A stretch of 33,026 nt of DNA from an uncultured Clostridia bacterium (GTDB lineage: Bacteria > Bacillota > Clostridia > Christensenellales > Borkfalkiaceae): contig CAJFGA010000017.1 in the NCBI GenBank assembly GCA_904374385.1, positions 1 to 33,026 of the forward strand, read 5' to 3'. A model generated the notes under the pieces. The model searched no databases and was not told where the DNA came from. It saw only the letters and a program-made list of their open reading frames with translations. How positions within the stretch are numbered: position 1 is the stretch's first letter; every line of letters begins with the position of its first letter. Below are positions 15,929 to 22,872 of the stretch, piece after piece. The position numbers and the translations under genes are program-made.

Positions 15929-16828
15929 TCACTTTGCAAGCGCCAACATCCGGCGCAGCGGCCTCTCCGCCACCTCCATGTCTGCCCTGTCCATCAACAC
16001 TTCTCCCCTGCCGAGGGCGAGGCAGTCGCGCACTCCCTCGATGGTATTCCTTTTCATATCCGCACACTGGGGGCTGACGGGATAAAACTTTTTATCGGGA
16101 CAGCGCCGCTTGAGTTCGAACAGTACGCCCGGCTCTGTGCAGACGATCATCTCCGGCGCATCGCTCTTTTCCGCGTGAGCGATGATCTCCGCCGTACTGC
16201 CGATAAAATCGGATACGGCGCGCACCGCCTCGGTGCATTCGGGATGGGTGACAACCGCGGCCGAAGGATGGGCGCGCTTTTCGGAAAGGACATCTTCCGC
16301 CAAGAGGACGGCGTGTACGGGGCAGTATCCGCCCGAATAGTAAAAATTCTTTTCGGGCACCTGCTTTGCGACAAAACTGCCCAAATTTTGGTCGGGGATA
16401 AACAGAATATTTTTTTGGGGAAGGGCACGCACGATCCTGACCGCGTTGGAAGAGGTGACGCACACGTCGGAAAGACCTTTGAGCCGCGCCGTGGAGTTGA
16501 TGTAACAGGCGACGGCCAGATCCTCCACCTCCGCGCGCAATTTTTCGATCTGCTCCTCTGTCGCCATATGCGCCATTGCGCAGTCGGCGGAGAGATCCGG
16601 CATGAGGACGCGCCGGGAAGGGTTGAGTATCTTGGCGCTTTCCCCCATAAAATGCACGCCGCAGAATACGATGGTCTCTGCATCCGTCTGTGCGGCGACC
16701 TTAGCTAAATAAAAGGAATCCCCCACGAAGTCGGCGATCGCCTGCACTTCGTCCGGGGCGTAATAGTGCGCGAGCACGATCGCCCGTTCGCGCGCTTTGA
16801 GCGCCGAGATCTCTTGCGCCGTCGTCAT
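15929..16828 (-). CDS. nadA: Quinolinate synthase
   Basis: NadA condenses iminoaspartate with dihydroxyacetone phosphate to make quinolinate, using an oxygen-sensitive [4Fe-4S] cluster. Of 299 residues, the three expected cluster ligands are Cys83 (ADCAMA), Cys169 (GGYCPVH) and Cys255 (SPQCADM), with the spacing of the Thermotoga enzyme. Other family blocks are LAHYYAPDEVQAIADFVGDS, FCGVHFMGESAKILNP, FIPDQNLG and THPECTEAV. The ATG at 16828 is preceded by AGGCAGG; a longer frame to 16912 would run through the promoter. It is the first gene of the NAD operon. Confidence 0.96.
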   Translation of the reverse strand: MTTAQEISALKARERAIVLAHYYAPDEVQAIADFVGDSFYLAKVAAQTDAETIVFCGVHFMGESAKILNPSRRVLMPDLSADCAMAHMATEEQIEKLRAEVEDLAVACYINSTARLKGLSDVCVTSSNAVRIVRALPQKNILFIPDQNLGSFVAKQVPEKNFYYSGGYCPVHAVLLAEDVLSEKRAHPSAAVVTHPECTEAVRAVSDFIGSTAEIIAHAEKSDAPEMIVCTEPGVLFELKRRCPDKKFYPVSPQCADMKRNTIEGVRDCLALGRGEVLMDRADMEVAERPLRRMLALAK

Positions 16829-16859
16829 AATAAAACCTGCCTGATCTTTTGTTTGAAAA

Positions 16860-16892
16860 ACTATACACGAAAAATTGACATCTGTCAAGACA
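16860..16892 (-). promoter_or_regulatory. nadABC-niaR promoter with candidate NiaR operator
   Basis: On the minus strand, TTGACA (16888-16883), a 17-bp spacer and TATAGT (16865-16860) form the promoter. The -35 is embedded in two overlapping symmetric elements: TGTC-TT-GACA (16892-16883) and TTGACA-GA-TGTCAA (16888-16875). The TGTCTTGACA core resembles the NiaR-box type described for Bacillus and Thermotoga (from memory), which would place bound repressor over the -35. Confidence 0.75.
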
Positions 16893-16977
16893 ATAGACGG
16901 GTGCTTTGGCAATTTTTAGAAAAAAGAGAAAAATGCACAAAAACTGAAAACGCGGCGCGTTTAATTTTTAAAGGGGC

Positions 16978-17006
16978 TTGACCCGCACTTTCTCCTATGT
17001 TATAAT
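16978..17006 (+). promoter_or_regulatory. Promoter of the plus-strand flavin-oxidase-like gene
   Basis: TTGACC (16978-16983) and TATAAT (17001-17006) with a 17-bp spacer. Transcription would start near 17013, leaving a leader of about 23 bases that carries GAGGG. It diverges from the nadA promoter about 90 bp away. Confidence 0.88.
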
Positions 17007-17035
17007 GAGAAAAATCAAGACGACAAGAGGGAAAA

Positions 17036-17455
17036 ATGATGACAAAAGAACAAGTAATCGAGTTTATCAAAAAACGCAATGTATCTTTTATTTCGACTGT
17101 CGATGAAGACGGTTTCCCCGCGATGCGCGCGATGCTGCAGCCGAGGAAGATCGAGGGAAACATCATTTGGTTTTCTACAAATACATCTTCGAACAAGGTC
17201 AAAGAACTGATCAAACAGCCCAAGTCTTGCGTATACTTCTATTGCAAAGGGCCGTATTTTTATACGGGCGTTTTATTGCGCGGAACGGCAACAGTTTTGC
17301 AGGATCAGGCGTCGAAAAACATGCTTTGGCTGCAGGGCGACACGATGTTTTATAAACAGGGCGTCACCGATCCCGATTACTGCGTGCTGCGATTTGTCGC
17401 GCAAGATGCCAGAGTATACCGAAATTTCAAGACGGAAACAATTCAAATGGAATGA
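17036..17455 (+). CDS. Pyridoxamine 5'-phosphate oxidase-family flavoprotein
   Basis: This 139-residue protein has a split-barrel FMN-binding fold: VIEFIKKRNVSFISTVDEDG, FPAMRAMLQPRKI, NIIWFSTNTSSNKVKELIKQ and SCVYFYCKG are the characteristic strands and helix. Small members of this family bind FMN or F420 and act as reductases or stress proteins; the substrate cannot be told. The first ATG of an ATGATG pair is used; GAGGG lies 4 bases upstream (AAGAGGG). It is the only gene on the plus strand here, monocistronic, with its own consensus promoter and a strong terminator. The lower GC content of its first half compared with neighbours may reflect a different history, but this is weak. Confidence 0.9.
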   Translation: MMTKEQVIEFIKKRNVSFISTVDEDGFPAMRAMLQPRKIEGNIIWFSTNTSSNKVKELIKQPKSCVYFYCKGPYFYTGVLLRGTATVLQDQASKNMLWLQGDTMFYKQGVTDPDYCVLRFVAQDARVYRNFKTETIQME

Positions 17456-17470
17456 TCGATCCGCATACGG

Positions 17471-17509
17471 CAAAAGCCGCCGCCGAAAGTATTCGGCGGC
17501 GGCTCTTTT
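17471..17509. terminator. Bidirectional intrinsic terminator
   Basis: A perfect 12-bp stem (GCCGCCGCCGAA at 17476-17487 and its complement at 17492-17503) with an AGTA loop is flanked by CAAAA on one side and TCTTTTG on the other. T tracts are therefore available in both directions. It ends the plus-strand flavin-oxidase-like gene and the converging rpe-thiN-spoVM unit. Confidence 0.92.
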
Positions 17510-17518
17510 GGGCCGTTT

Positions 17519-17605
17519 TTATGTATTTTTCTCTCGCGTACGAACCAAGAGGCGCAAAACAAGGCGCACCGCCTTAGGCGGCTTGACGCATACGATTTTC
17601 AGCAT
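17519..17605 (-). CDS. spoVM: Stage V sporulation protein SpoVM-like small protein
   Basis: This 28-residue open frame starts MLKIVCVKPPKAVRL and ends in a basic tail. It has the SpoVM pattern: a short hydrophobic start, a Lys-x-Pro-Lys core (KPPK, compare KLPK around Pro9 in B. subtilis), then a basic amphipathic helix. SpoVM is a peripheral peptide that recognises the curved forespore membrane and anchors the SpoIVA coat base. The ATG lies inside the end of thiN (7-base overlap) with GGAAGGAG four bases upstream. Its position directly after rpe-thiN matches B. subtilis exactly. A terminator follows. Length, motif, ribosome-binding site and synteny together make this convincing, although the sequence is short. 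Confidence 0.83.
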   Translation of the reverse strand: MLKIVCVKPPKAVRLVLRLLVRTREKNT

Positions 17606-18213
17606 GGCACTCCTTCCGACTTTATTTCAAAAACGAAGAGCGTTCCTTTGTCGCAGTCGGCAAAGGCATAATCGCTCTGCACGATGTTGCTGATGCCGCG
17701 GCAGCTTCCTGCCGTAAGGGTCAGATCACAGAGCGGATATTTCAGCCCTTCACTCTCTATTATATGCGCCTGCAGTCCGACGGGTGCCAAAGAAACGGTA
17801 CGCCCCGCCTTGCCCTCAAAAACGATTTTGCCGGCCGCGCAGTAAATATCCGAACAAGCCGTCTTCATCACGCACTTTACGCCGCGCAAAAAAGCCGCAT
17901 ACAGCAACTGCAAATTCCCGAAAAAGTGATCTTCCCGCCTTCCGCCCCCGCCGTATATTTCGATCTCGCCGCAGCCCCTCTCGATGAGCAAATCGAGAGC
18001 GATCTCGCCGTCGGTAAAGTTCTTTTCGGAAGGATACACGACGGAGTGCTCGGGCACATAGCCGAGCGAATCGAAGTCGCCCGCCGTGATGTCTATGGAA
18101 ATTTTATCTTTCGCCCATGAGAGCGCACCGTCCGCCGCGAGCACGAGATCTCCCGCGCCCTTTTCGATCTTATCTAAATACGGTTCGCCGTTAAGCAATA
18201 TGATGCCTTTCAA
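17599..18213 (-). CDS. thiN: Thiamine pyrophosphokinase
   Basis: ThiN makes thiamine diphosphate from thiamine and ATP. In 204 residues the N-terminal catalytic domain shows LAADGALSWA, the metal-binding GDFDSLG, KNFTDGEIALDLL and the signature GRREDHFFGNLQLL. A C-terminal thiamine-binding beta domain includes SCRGISNIV. The start is a TTG at 18213, with GGAGG four bases upstream, 11 bases after rpe. The 3' end contains the ribosome-binding site and start of spoVM. Confidence 0.94.
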   Translation of the reverse strand: MKGIILLNGEPYLDKIEKGAGDLVLAADGALSWAKDKISIDITAGDFDSLGYVPEHSVVYPSEKNFTDGEIALDLLIERGCGEIEIYGGGGRREDHFFGNLQLLYAAFLRGVKCVMKTACSDIYCAAGKIVFEGKAGRTVSLAPVGLQAHIIESEGLKYPLCDLTLTAGSCRGISNIVQSDYAFADCDKGTLFVFEIKSEGVPC

Positions 18214-18224
18214 AATGCCTCCGT

Positions 18225-18908
18225 TTACAGCGTGCGCAAGTTTGCGATGGTCTTTGCCATGTCGTCCGATTTGAATACGGTGTTGCCCGTCACGATCACG
18301 TTTGCGCCCGCATCTTTGACGCGGCGCACATTTTCTTCGGTGATGCCGCCGTCGATCTCGATATCCTTGCCGATGCCCTGCGCATCAAAGATTCGCCGCG
18401 CTTCCTCCACCTTCGGAAGGACATAGTCGATAAACTTTTGCCCGCCGAGCCCCGGATATACGCTCATGATCAAAAGCATATCGCACAATTCGAGGCAGTC
18501 GTATACCTCCCGCAGAGGAGTATCGGGATTGACGACCACGCCGCAGTGCGCACCGCAGTTTTTGATGAGGCGGAGTACATTTTTCAGATTTTCCCCGCAC
18601 GCTTCGCGGTGTACGGTGATAAAATTTGCGCCCGCTTCCGCAAAAAAGCGAACCTGATTTTGCGGATTGACGACCATCAGGTGCACGTCCAGCGGCAGCG
18701 CCGTATGCCGGCGGATCGCCGCGATCATATCGCCCCCGAAGGTGATTTTGGGAACAAATGTGCCGTCCATCACGTCGCAATGGATCATGTCTGCGCCGCA
18801 CTTTTCCAATTTTTCCACGGCCGCGCCCATCGCCGCAAAGTCCGCCGACAATACAGACGGAGCGATTTTGATCTCGTTCATCTTTCCCCCTTTTACACTG
18901 TCCGTCAC
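18225..18908 (-). CDS. rpe: Ribulose-phosphate 3-epimerase
   Basis: Rpe interconverts ribulose 5-phosphate and xylulose 5-phosphate in the pentose phosphate pathway, as a metal-dependent TIM barrel. Motifs are IAPSVLSADF, the metal-binding HCDVMDGTFVPKITFG and DVHLMV, the phosphate loop MSVYPGLGGQKF (Tyr replaces the usual Asn), and IEIDGGI. Two starts are plausible: GTG 18908 with AGGAGG six bases upstream (227 aa), and ATG 18881 with GGGGG four bases upstream (218 aa), which better matches the family N-terminus. I give the former because its Shine-Dalgarno is far stronger. rpe leads an rpe-thiN-spoVM unit with its own promoter. Confidence 0.96.
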   Translation of the reverse strand: MTDSVKGGKMNEIKIAPSVLSADFAAMGAAVEKLEKCGADMIHCDVMDGTFVPKITFGGDMIAAIRRHTALPLDVHLMVVNPQNQVRFFAEAGANFITVHREACGENLKNVLRLIKNCGAHCGVVVNPDTPLREVYDCLELCDMLLIMSVYPGLGGQKFIDYVLPKVEEARRIFDAQGIGKDIEIDGGITEENVRRVKDAGANVIVTGNTVFKSDDMAKTIANLRTL

Positions 18909-18940
18909 GGCAAGCCTCCTTATGATGTCTTTACTCTATA

Positions 18941-18969
18941 ATGATAACAGACGCGCGCGCCGATGTCAA
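18941..18969 (-). promoter_or_regulatory. Promoter of rpe-thiN-spoVM
   Basis: TTGACA (18969-18964), a 17-bp spacer that is unusually GC-rich (ending CTGT), and TATCAT (18946-18941). Transcription would start near 18934, about 13 bases before AGGAGG. Confidence 0.85.
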
Positions 18970-18990
18970 CATTCTGCCGCGGTTTCGCAC

Positions 18991-19161
18991 TTAAAAATCC
19001 ACATAGTTCACTTTCAATGCAACGCCGAGGCGCTCTTTGAACGCCGCTTCGATCTTATCAAAGTTCTTCGGCTTTTTCGTATGGAACTTTGTACTTTTTA
19101 CCGTGCCGTCCGCAAAGAGAAATACGTCAAAGGCCGCCCGTACGCGCTTTTTATTCCCCTT
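18991..19161 (-). pseudogene. Start-less 56-codon coding-like frame between rlmN and rpe
   Basis: An uninterrupted frame runs from the codon after a TGA (19164-19162) to TAA (18993-18991), with no ATG, GTG or TTG. The translation looks like real protein: FDVFLFADGTVKSTKF, then KNFDKIEAAFKERLGV and LKVNYVDF at the end. I do not recognise the family. Its first bases overlap the last codons of rlmN. Deleting one base of the G4 at 19156-19159 would join it to rlmN as a C-terminal tail, but rlmN is already of normal length. More likely it is the 3' remnant of a lost gene, or a small gene with a sequence error. It lies where prpC-prkC-rsgA stand in Bacillus. Confidence 0.45.
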
Positions 19162-20191
19162 TCAGCCTGCTTGCGCGCAGCTGCCCGCATGCGCCGCCGA
19201 TATCCGCGCCCGTACGCCTGCGCAGCGTCGCGGAGAGTCCGCCCTTTTCGAGGAAGCCCAAAAAACGGTATGCCTCCTTTTCGTCCGCACCCGAAAGCGC
19301 CCTTTCCTTCACTTCGTTGAGGCGGATCAAATTGACGTGGCAGGGCCTGCCCCTTAAAACGGAAATGAGCTTTTCGGCGTGCGCACGGTCGGCGTTTTCT
19401 CCATGGATCAGGGAATATTCGAAGATATATCGGCGCCCCGTCTTTTCAAAATAATAGTCGCACGCCTTTAAAATATCCGCGAGTTTGTATGCCTTGGCCA
19501 CCGGCATGATGCGCGCGCGCTCCGCATCGTCTGCATTGTGCAGCGATACCGTAAGGTTGACGGGAATCCCTTCTTCGGCAAGGTCGTACATTTTCGGTAC
19601 TATGCCGCAGGTAGAGAGGGAAATATTGCGCGCGCTGATCGCGATGCCCCCTTCCGCCGTGACATTGCGCAAAAATTTGACGACGCGATCGTAATTATCG
19701 AGCGGTTCGCCGCTCCCCATAAGCACGACATTGGTCACGGCGCGTTTTTCGAGCGTGCCGCTGTGCCGTGCGTTGGCTACGAGGATCTGGGCAAGAATCT
19801 CGCCCGCAGAAAGGTTGCGGATCAGACCGTTCAGCCCCGAAGCACAGAAGGCGCAGTTCATGCGGCAGCCCACCTGCGTGGAGACGCATTGGGTATTGCC
19901 GTATTTATAGCGCATAAATACCCCCTCGATCACATTGCCGTCGGCAAGTTCGAAAAGGTACTTTTCTGTGCCGTCGGAAGAGGTCAGCGTTTCGATAATT
20001 TTGACCGGCTCGTCCTCAAATCGTTCCAAAAGTTTTGCCTTGAACGCCTTGGGAAGATCTGTGATCTCGGATATCTTTTTCCCCTGCATCAGCCCCCGCC
20101 AAAGCTGGCCCGCGCGAAATTTTTTTTCGCCCGCTTCCTCTACGAGAGCGCCCAACTCTGCCAAGGAGAGATCCTGCAAAATCCCTTTCAT
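19151..20191 (-). CDS. rlmN: 23S rRNA (A2503-C2)/tRNA methyltransferase RlmN
   Basis: RlmN is a radical-SAM enzyme that methylates C2 of A2503 in 23S rRNA and A37 of some tRNAs. The CxxxCxxC cluster motif is CRMNCAFC (Cys109, Cys113, Cys116), followed by GLIRNLSAGEI. Further blocks are NVVLMGSGEPLDNYD, ISLSTCGIVPKM and VSLHNADD, and the C-terminal ACGQLR carries a conserved cysteine. Length is 346, typical. The ATG overlaps the rsmB stop as ATGA and is preceded by AGAGGA. Confidence 0.96.
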   Translation of the reverse strand: MKGILQDLSLAELGALVEEAGEKKFRAGQLWRGLMQGKKISEITDLPKAFKAKLLERFEDEPVKIIETLTSSDGTEKYLFELADGNVIEGVFMRYKYGNTQCVSTQVGCRMNCAFCASGLNGLIRNLSAGEILAQILVANARHSGTLEKRAVTNVVLMGSGEPLDNYDRVVKFLRNVTAEGGIAISARNISLSTCGIVPKMYDLAEEGIPVNLTVSLHNADDAERARIMPVAKAYKLADILKACDYYFEKTGRRYIFEYSLIHGENADRAHAEKLISVLRGRPCHVNLIRLNEVKERALSGADEKEAYRFLGFLEKGGLSATLRRRTGADIGGACGQLRASRLKGE

Positions 20192-21435
20192 TTTTCATTC
20201 CTCTTCATCTTGCAAAAATAAAACCCGGCGCCCTGAGAGAGATGCGGCAAAAACTGTATGCCGTATTTCATGTCGATATGCGCGAGGGGACTTTGCGCGC
20301 GCTCGGCGGAAAACATCCCGTTTTCCGCCAAAAAAGCGCCGACCGTACCGTCATTTTCCTCTTCAAAAACCGAGCAGGTGGAATAATATAAAAAACCGCC
20401 CTTTTTGACATATCCGGCACATGCCCGCAGGATTGAAAGCTGCGTTTCGGCAAGCGAGGCGATATCCGACTGTCTGCGAAAAAACTTGATATCGGGATCG
20501 TCCGCGACTACCCCGTACCCAGTACAGGGCGCATCTACCAGCACGGCATCGAATTTTTCCGCATACTTTTCGTCAAAAACAGAGGAATCGCGGCAGACGA
20601 CATCGATGTTTTTTCTGTGCATGCGCCCGGCATAGCTCTCGATGAGCGCCGCGCGGTGCGGATGCAGTTCGAAGGCGGTCACTCTTTCACACTTTTCAGA
20701 AAGAAGAACGCTCTTGCCTCCCGGCGCGGCGCATGCGTCCAGGATCGCGGCGCACGGCTGTACCGCGTCCGCAATGGCGACTGAGCCGACCGACTGAAAG
20801 GTATAATCGCCCGCATCGTATCCGGCTTCCCGCCGGAAAGCACGGAAAATATATGTGTTTGCAAAGGGCGTCTTTTCGTATTCCGCCCCCGCAAGATAGC
20901 CATCGATCTTTTCCGCTTGGCAGGCAAAACGCACCGAAACGCCCTCTGCGCGGTACGCTGCGATCTTTTCCGCCGTTTCCCGCCCATACGCAGCGACGAG
21001 ACGGGCGAGGGCAAATTCGGGGTAAGATGTTTTGACCGACAGCGCCGCGAGCGGTCCGTCAGGCAGTTTGACGCGCTCGGCATCGAAGGCGCGCAGAAAG
21101 GCATTGACAAAGCCCGCCGCGCCCCCTTTGCCCAATTTTTTGACGAGAGACACGGCATTGTCCGTGACCATATACTTTTTTTTGCCCATAAAGGCGAGCA
21201 TATACACGGAAATTTTGAGCACGATACGCACGGGCAGCTTGGGATTTTTGGGAGCAAAAGCGCGGATACAGTGCTCTAAATACAGATCGTTTTCCATGAC
21301 CCCGTAGACGATTTTGACCGTGCGGGCACGGTTCGCCTCTTCGATCGGCGTATCCGCGAGCACCTGTTTTAAAAAGGCTCCTCCGCCGTATACTTTATTC
21401 AAGATCAGATAGGGGTCGGCGAGCGGATTGGTCAT
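20188..21435 (-). CDS. rsmB: 16S rRNA (cytosine(967)-C5)-methyltransferase RsmB
   Basis: This 415-residue protein has an N-terminal NusB-like RNA-binding domain (about 1-130) and a Rossmann methyltransferase domain. SAM binding is ILDACAAPGGKSVLLSE (231-247). The two catalytic-region cysteines are in DAPCTG (Cys304) and YSTCSVFEEEN (Cys354). The ATG at 21435 overlaps the fmt stop codon as ATGA, with GGGGAGAAGG just upstream. The in-frame extension to 21546 lies within fmt and is not protein-like. It belongs to the def-fmt-rsmB-rlmN translation block. Confidence 0.95.
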   Translation of the reverse strand: MTNPLADPYLILNKVYGGGAFLKQVLADTPIEEANRARTVKIVYGVMENDLYLEHCIRAFAPKNPKLPVRIVLKISVYMLAFMGKKKYMVTDNAVSLVKKLGKGGAAGFVNAFLRAFDAERVKLPDGPLAALSVKTSYPEFALARLVAAYGRETAEKIAAYRAEGVSVRFACQAEKIDGYLAGAEYEKTPFANTYIFRAFRREAGYDAGDYTFQSVGSVAIADAVQPCAAILDACAAPGGKSVLLSEKCERVTAFELHPHRAALIESYAGRMHRKNIDVVCRDSSVFDEKYAEKFDAVLVDAPCTGYGVVADDPDIKFFRRQSDIASLAETQLSILRACAGYVKKGGFLYYSTCSVFEEENDGTVGAFLAENGMFSAERAQSPLAHIDMKYGIQFLPHLSQGAGFYFCKMKRNEK

Positions 21436-22364
21436 ACCTTCTCCCCTGTGAACCGGTCGCCGACGGCAATCTTTCTGCCGTTGACAAAATCCGCCGCGCG
21501 CATCCGCTTGCCCCCTTCGAGCTGCATTTGCGTGATCTTGACGCAACCGCTCCCCGCGGCGACATAAATGCCCGTCTTATCCGCGCGGATCACTGTTCCT
21601 GCATCCCCCTTCTCTTCGCACGGTTCGGCGAAGCAAAAGTTGGCGAGTTTGCCGCCCAAAAACGCATAGGCGAGGGGGGCGGGATCCATTGCGCGGATCA
21701 AATTACAGATCTCCTTTGCCGGCCGCGTAAAATCGACGAGACAGTCTTCTTTTTTGATCTTTCTGCAAAAGGTCGCCCGCTCTTCATCCTGCTTTACAAA
21801 GACGGCCTGCCCCTTTTCGAGCAACTGCAGCGCCTCGCAAATGCACGAGGCCCCCACGGCGGAGAGCTTTTCAGAGAGAGTGCCCGCCGTATCCTGCGAA
21901 GAGATCGGCACTTCCCTCGAGACGAGCATGTCGCCCGTATCTAGGCCGAGTGCCGTCTTCATCACCGTCACGCCCGTCCTTTCATCCCCCGCCAAAATGG
22001 CATGCTGGATGGGAGAAGCCCCCCGCCAGCGTGGCAGAAGGGAGGCGTGAATGTTGTATACTCCCTGCGGAAAGGCGTCCAAGACCTCCTGCGTCAACAG
22101 CTGCCCGTAGGCGCAGGTGACCATGACATCCGCGCCGAGCGCTCTCAGTTCGGCGGCGTGATCGCGGATCTTCGGAAAATCATAGACGGGAATGCCGGCG
22201 CCTTCCGCATACTTTTTGAGGGGCGTAGGCGTCAGCACGGCTTTGCGCCCGACGGGCTTATCCGGCTGGGTGATGACGGCGACGGTGCAAAACCCCGCAT
22301 CCATCAAACTCTGCAGGGGCGCGACGGAAAATTCCGGCGCGCCCGCATAGACGATCTTCATCAT
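21432..22364 (-). CDS. fmt: Methionyl-tRNA formyltransferase
   Basis: Fmt formylates initiator Met-tRNA using 10-formyl-tetrahydrofolate. The catalytic domain carries the triad Asn104 and His106 in YNIHASLLPRWRGASPIQ and Asp142 in LDTGDM. The C-terminal OB-like domain follows (AGTVIRADKTGIYVAAGSG). The length of 310 is normal. The start is the first ATG of an ATGATG pair, with AAAGGAT upstream, two bases after the def stop codon. It pairs with def, whose product removes the formyl group. Confidence 0.97.
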   Translation of the reverse strand: MMKIVYAGAPEFSVAPLQSLMDAGFCTVAVITQPDKPVGRKAVLTPTPLKKYAEGAGIPVYDFPKIRDHAAELRALGADVMVTCAYGQLLTQEVLDAFPQGVYNIHASLLPRWRGASPIQHAILAGDERTGVTVMKTALGLDTGDMLVSREVPISSQDTAGTLSEKLSAVGASCICEALQLLEKGQAVFVKQDEERATFCRKIKKEDCLVDFTRPAKEICNLIRAMDPAPLAYAFLGGKLANFCFAEPCEEKGDAGTVIRADKTGIYVAAGSGCVKITQMQLEGGKRMRAADFVNGRKIAVGDRFTGEKV

Positions 22365-22366
22365 AT

Positions 22367-22825
22367 TTAATCCTTTACGCTCTCTACCTTTTCGGCGCGG
22401 TCGGTATATAAGATGCCGTCGAGGTGGTCGAGTTCATGGCACACAGCACGCGCAAAAAAGCCGCGCGCGACCAATTTTTTGCGTTTGCCCGTCCGATCCG
22501 CATATTCGACTTTGACGACGAGCGGGCGAGATACGACGCCGCGCTTGCCGCGCACGGAAAGGCAGCCCTCATAACCGCACTGTTCCCCTTTTGCCTCCAC
22601 GATAACGGGGTTGACCATCTCGTAAAAGCCCTCTTTTACGTCGATGACGACGGCGCGGCGCAAGATGCCTACCTGCGGCGCGGCGAGCCCCGCGCCGTCC
22701 TCCTTGCGGACGGTTTCCTTCATATCGTCCAAAAGCTGGCCGAGTTTTTCGTCGAAATTTTCCACTTCGAAGCACTTTTTGCGCAGGATATCGTCGCCGA
22801 CCTGCACGATGTTGCGAATCGCCAT
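22367..22825 (-). CDS. def: Peptide deformylase
   Basis: This is a metalloenzyme that removes N-formyl groups from nascent proteins. Of 152 residues, motif 1 is GAGLAAPQVG (44-53), motif 2 EGCLSV (metal ligand Cys88) and motif 3 CHELDHLDG (His130, catalytic Glu131, His134). The ATG at 22825 has AAAGGAGAAAG upstream; the in-frame extension to 22867 is not part of the family. It starts 47 bases after priA. Confidence 0.96.
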   Translation of the reverse strand: MAIRNIVQVGDDILRKKCFEVENFDEKLGQLLDDMKETVRKEDGAGLAAPQVGILRRAVVIDVKEGFYEMVNPVIVEAKGEQCGYEGCLSVRGKRGVVSRPLVVKVEYADRTGKRKKLVARGFFARAVCHELDHLDGILYTDRAEKVESVKD

Positions 22826-22872
22826 TTTACTTTCTCCTTTGACCAAAAAGCGGCGCTGCCGCTGCATTCATT

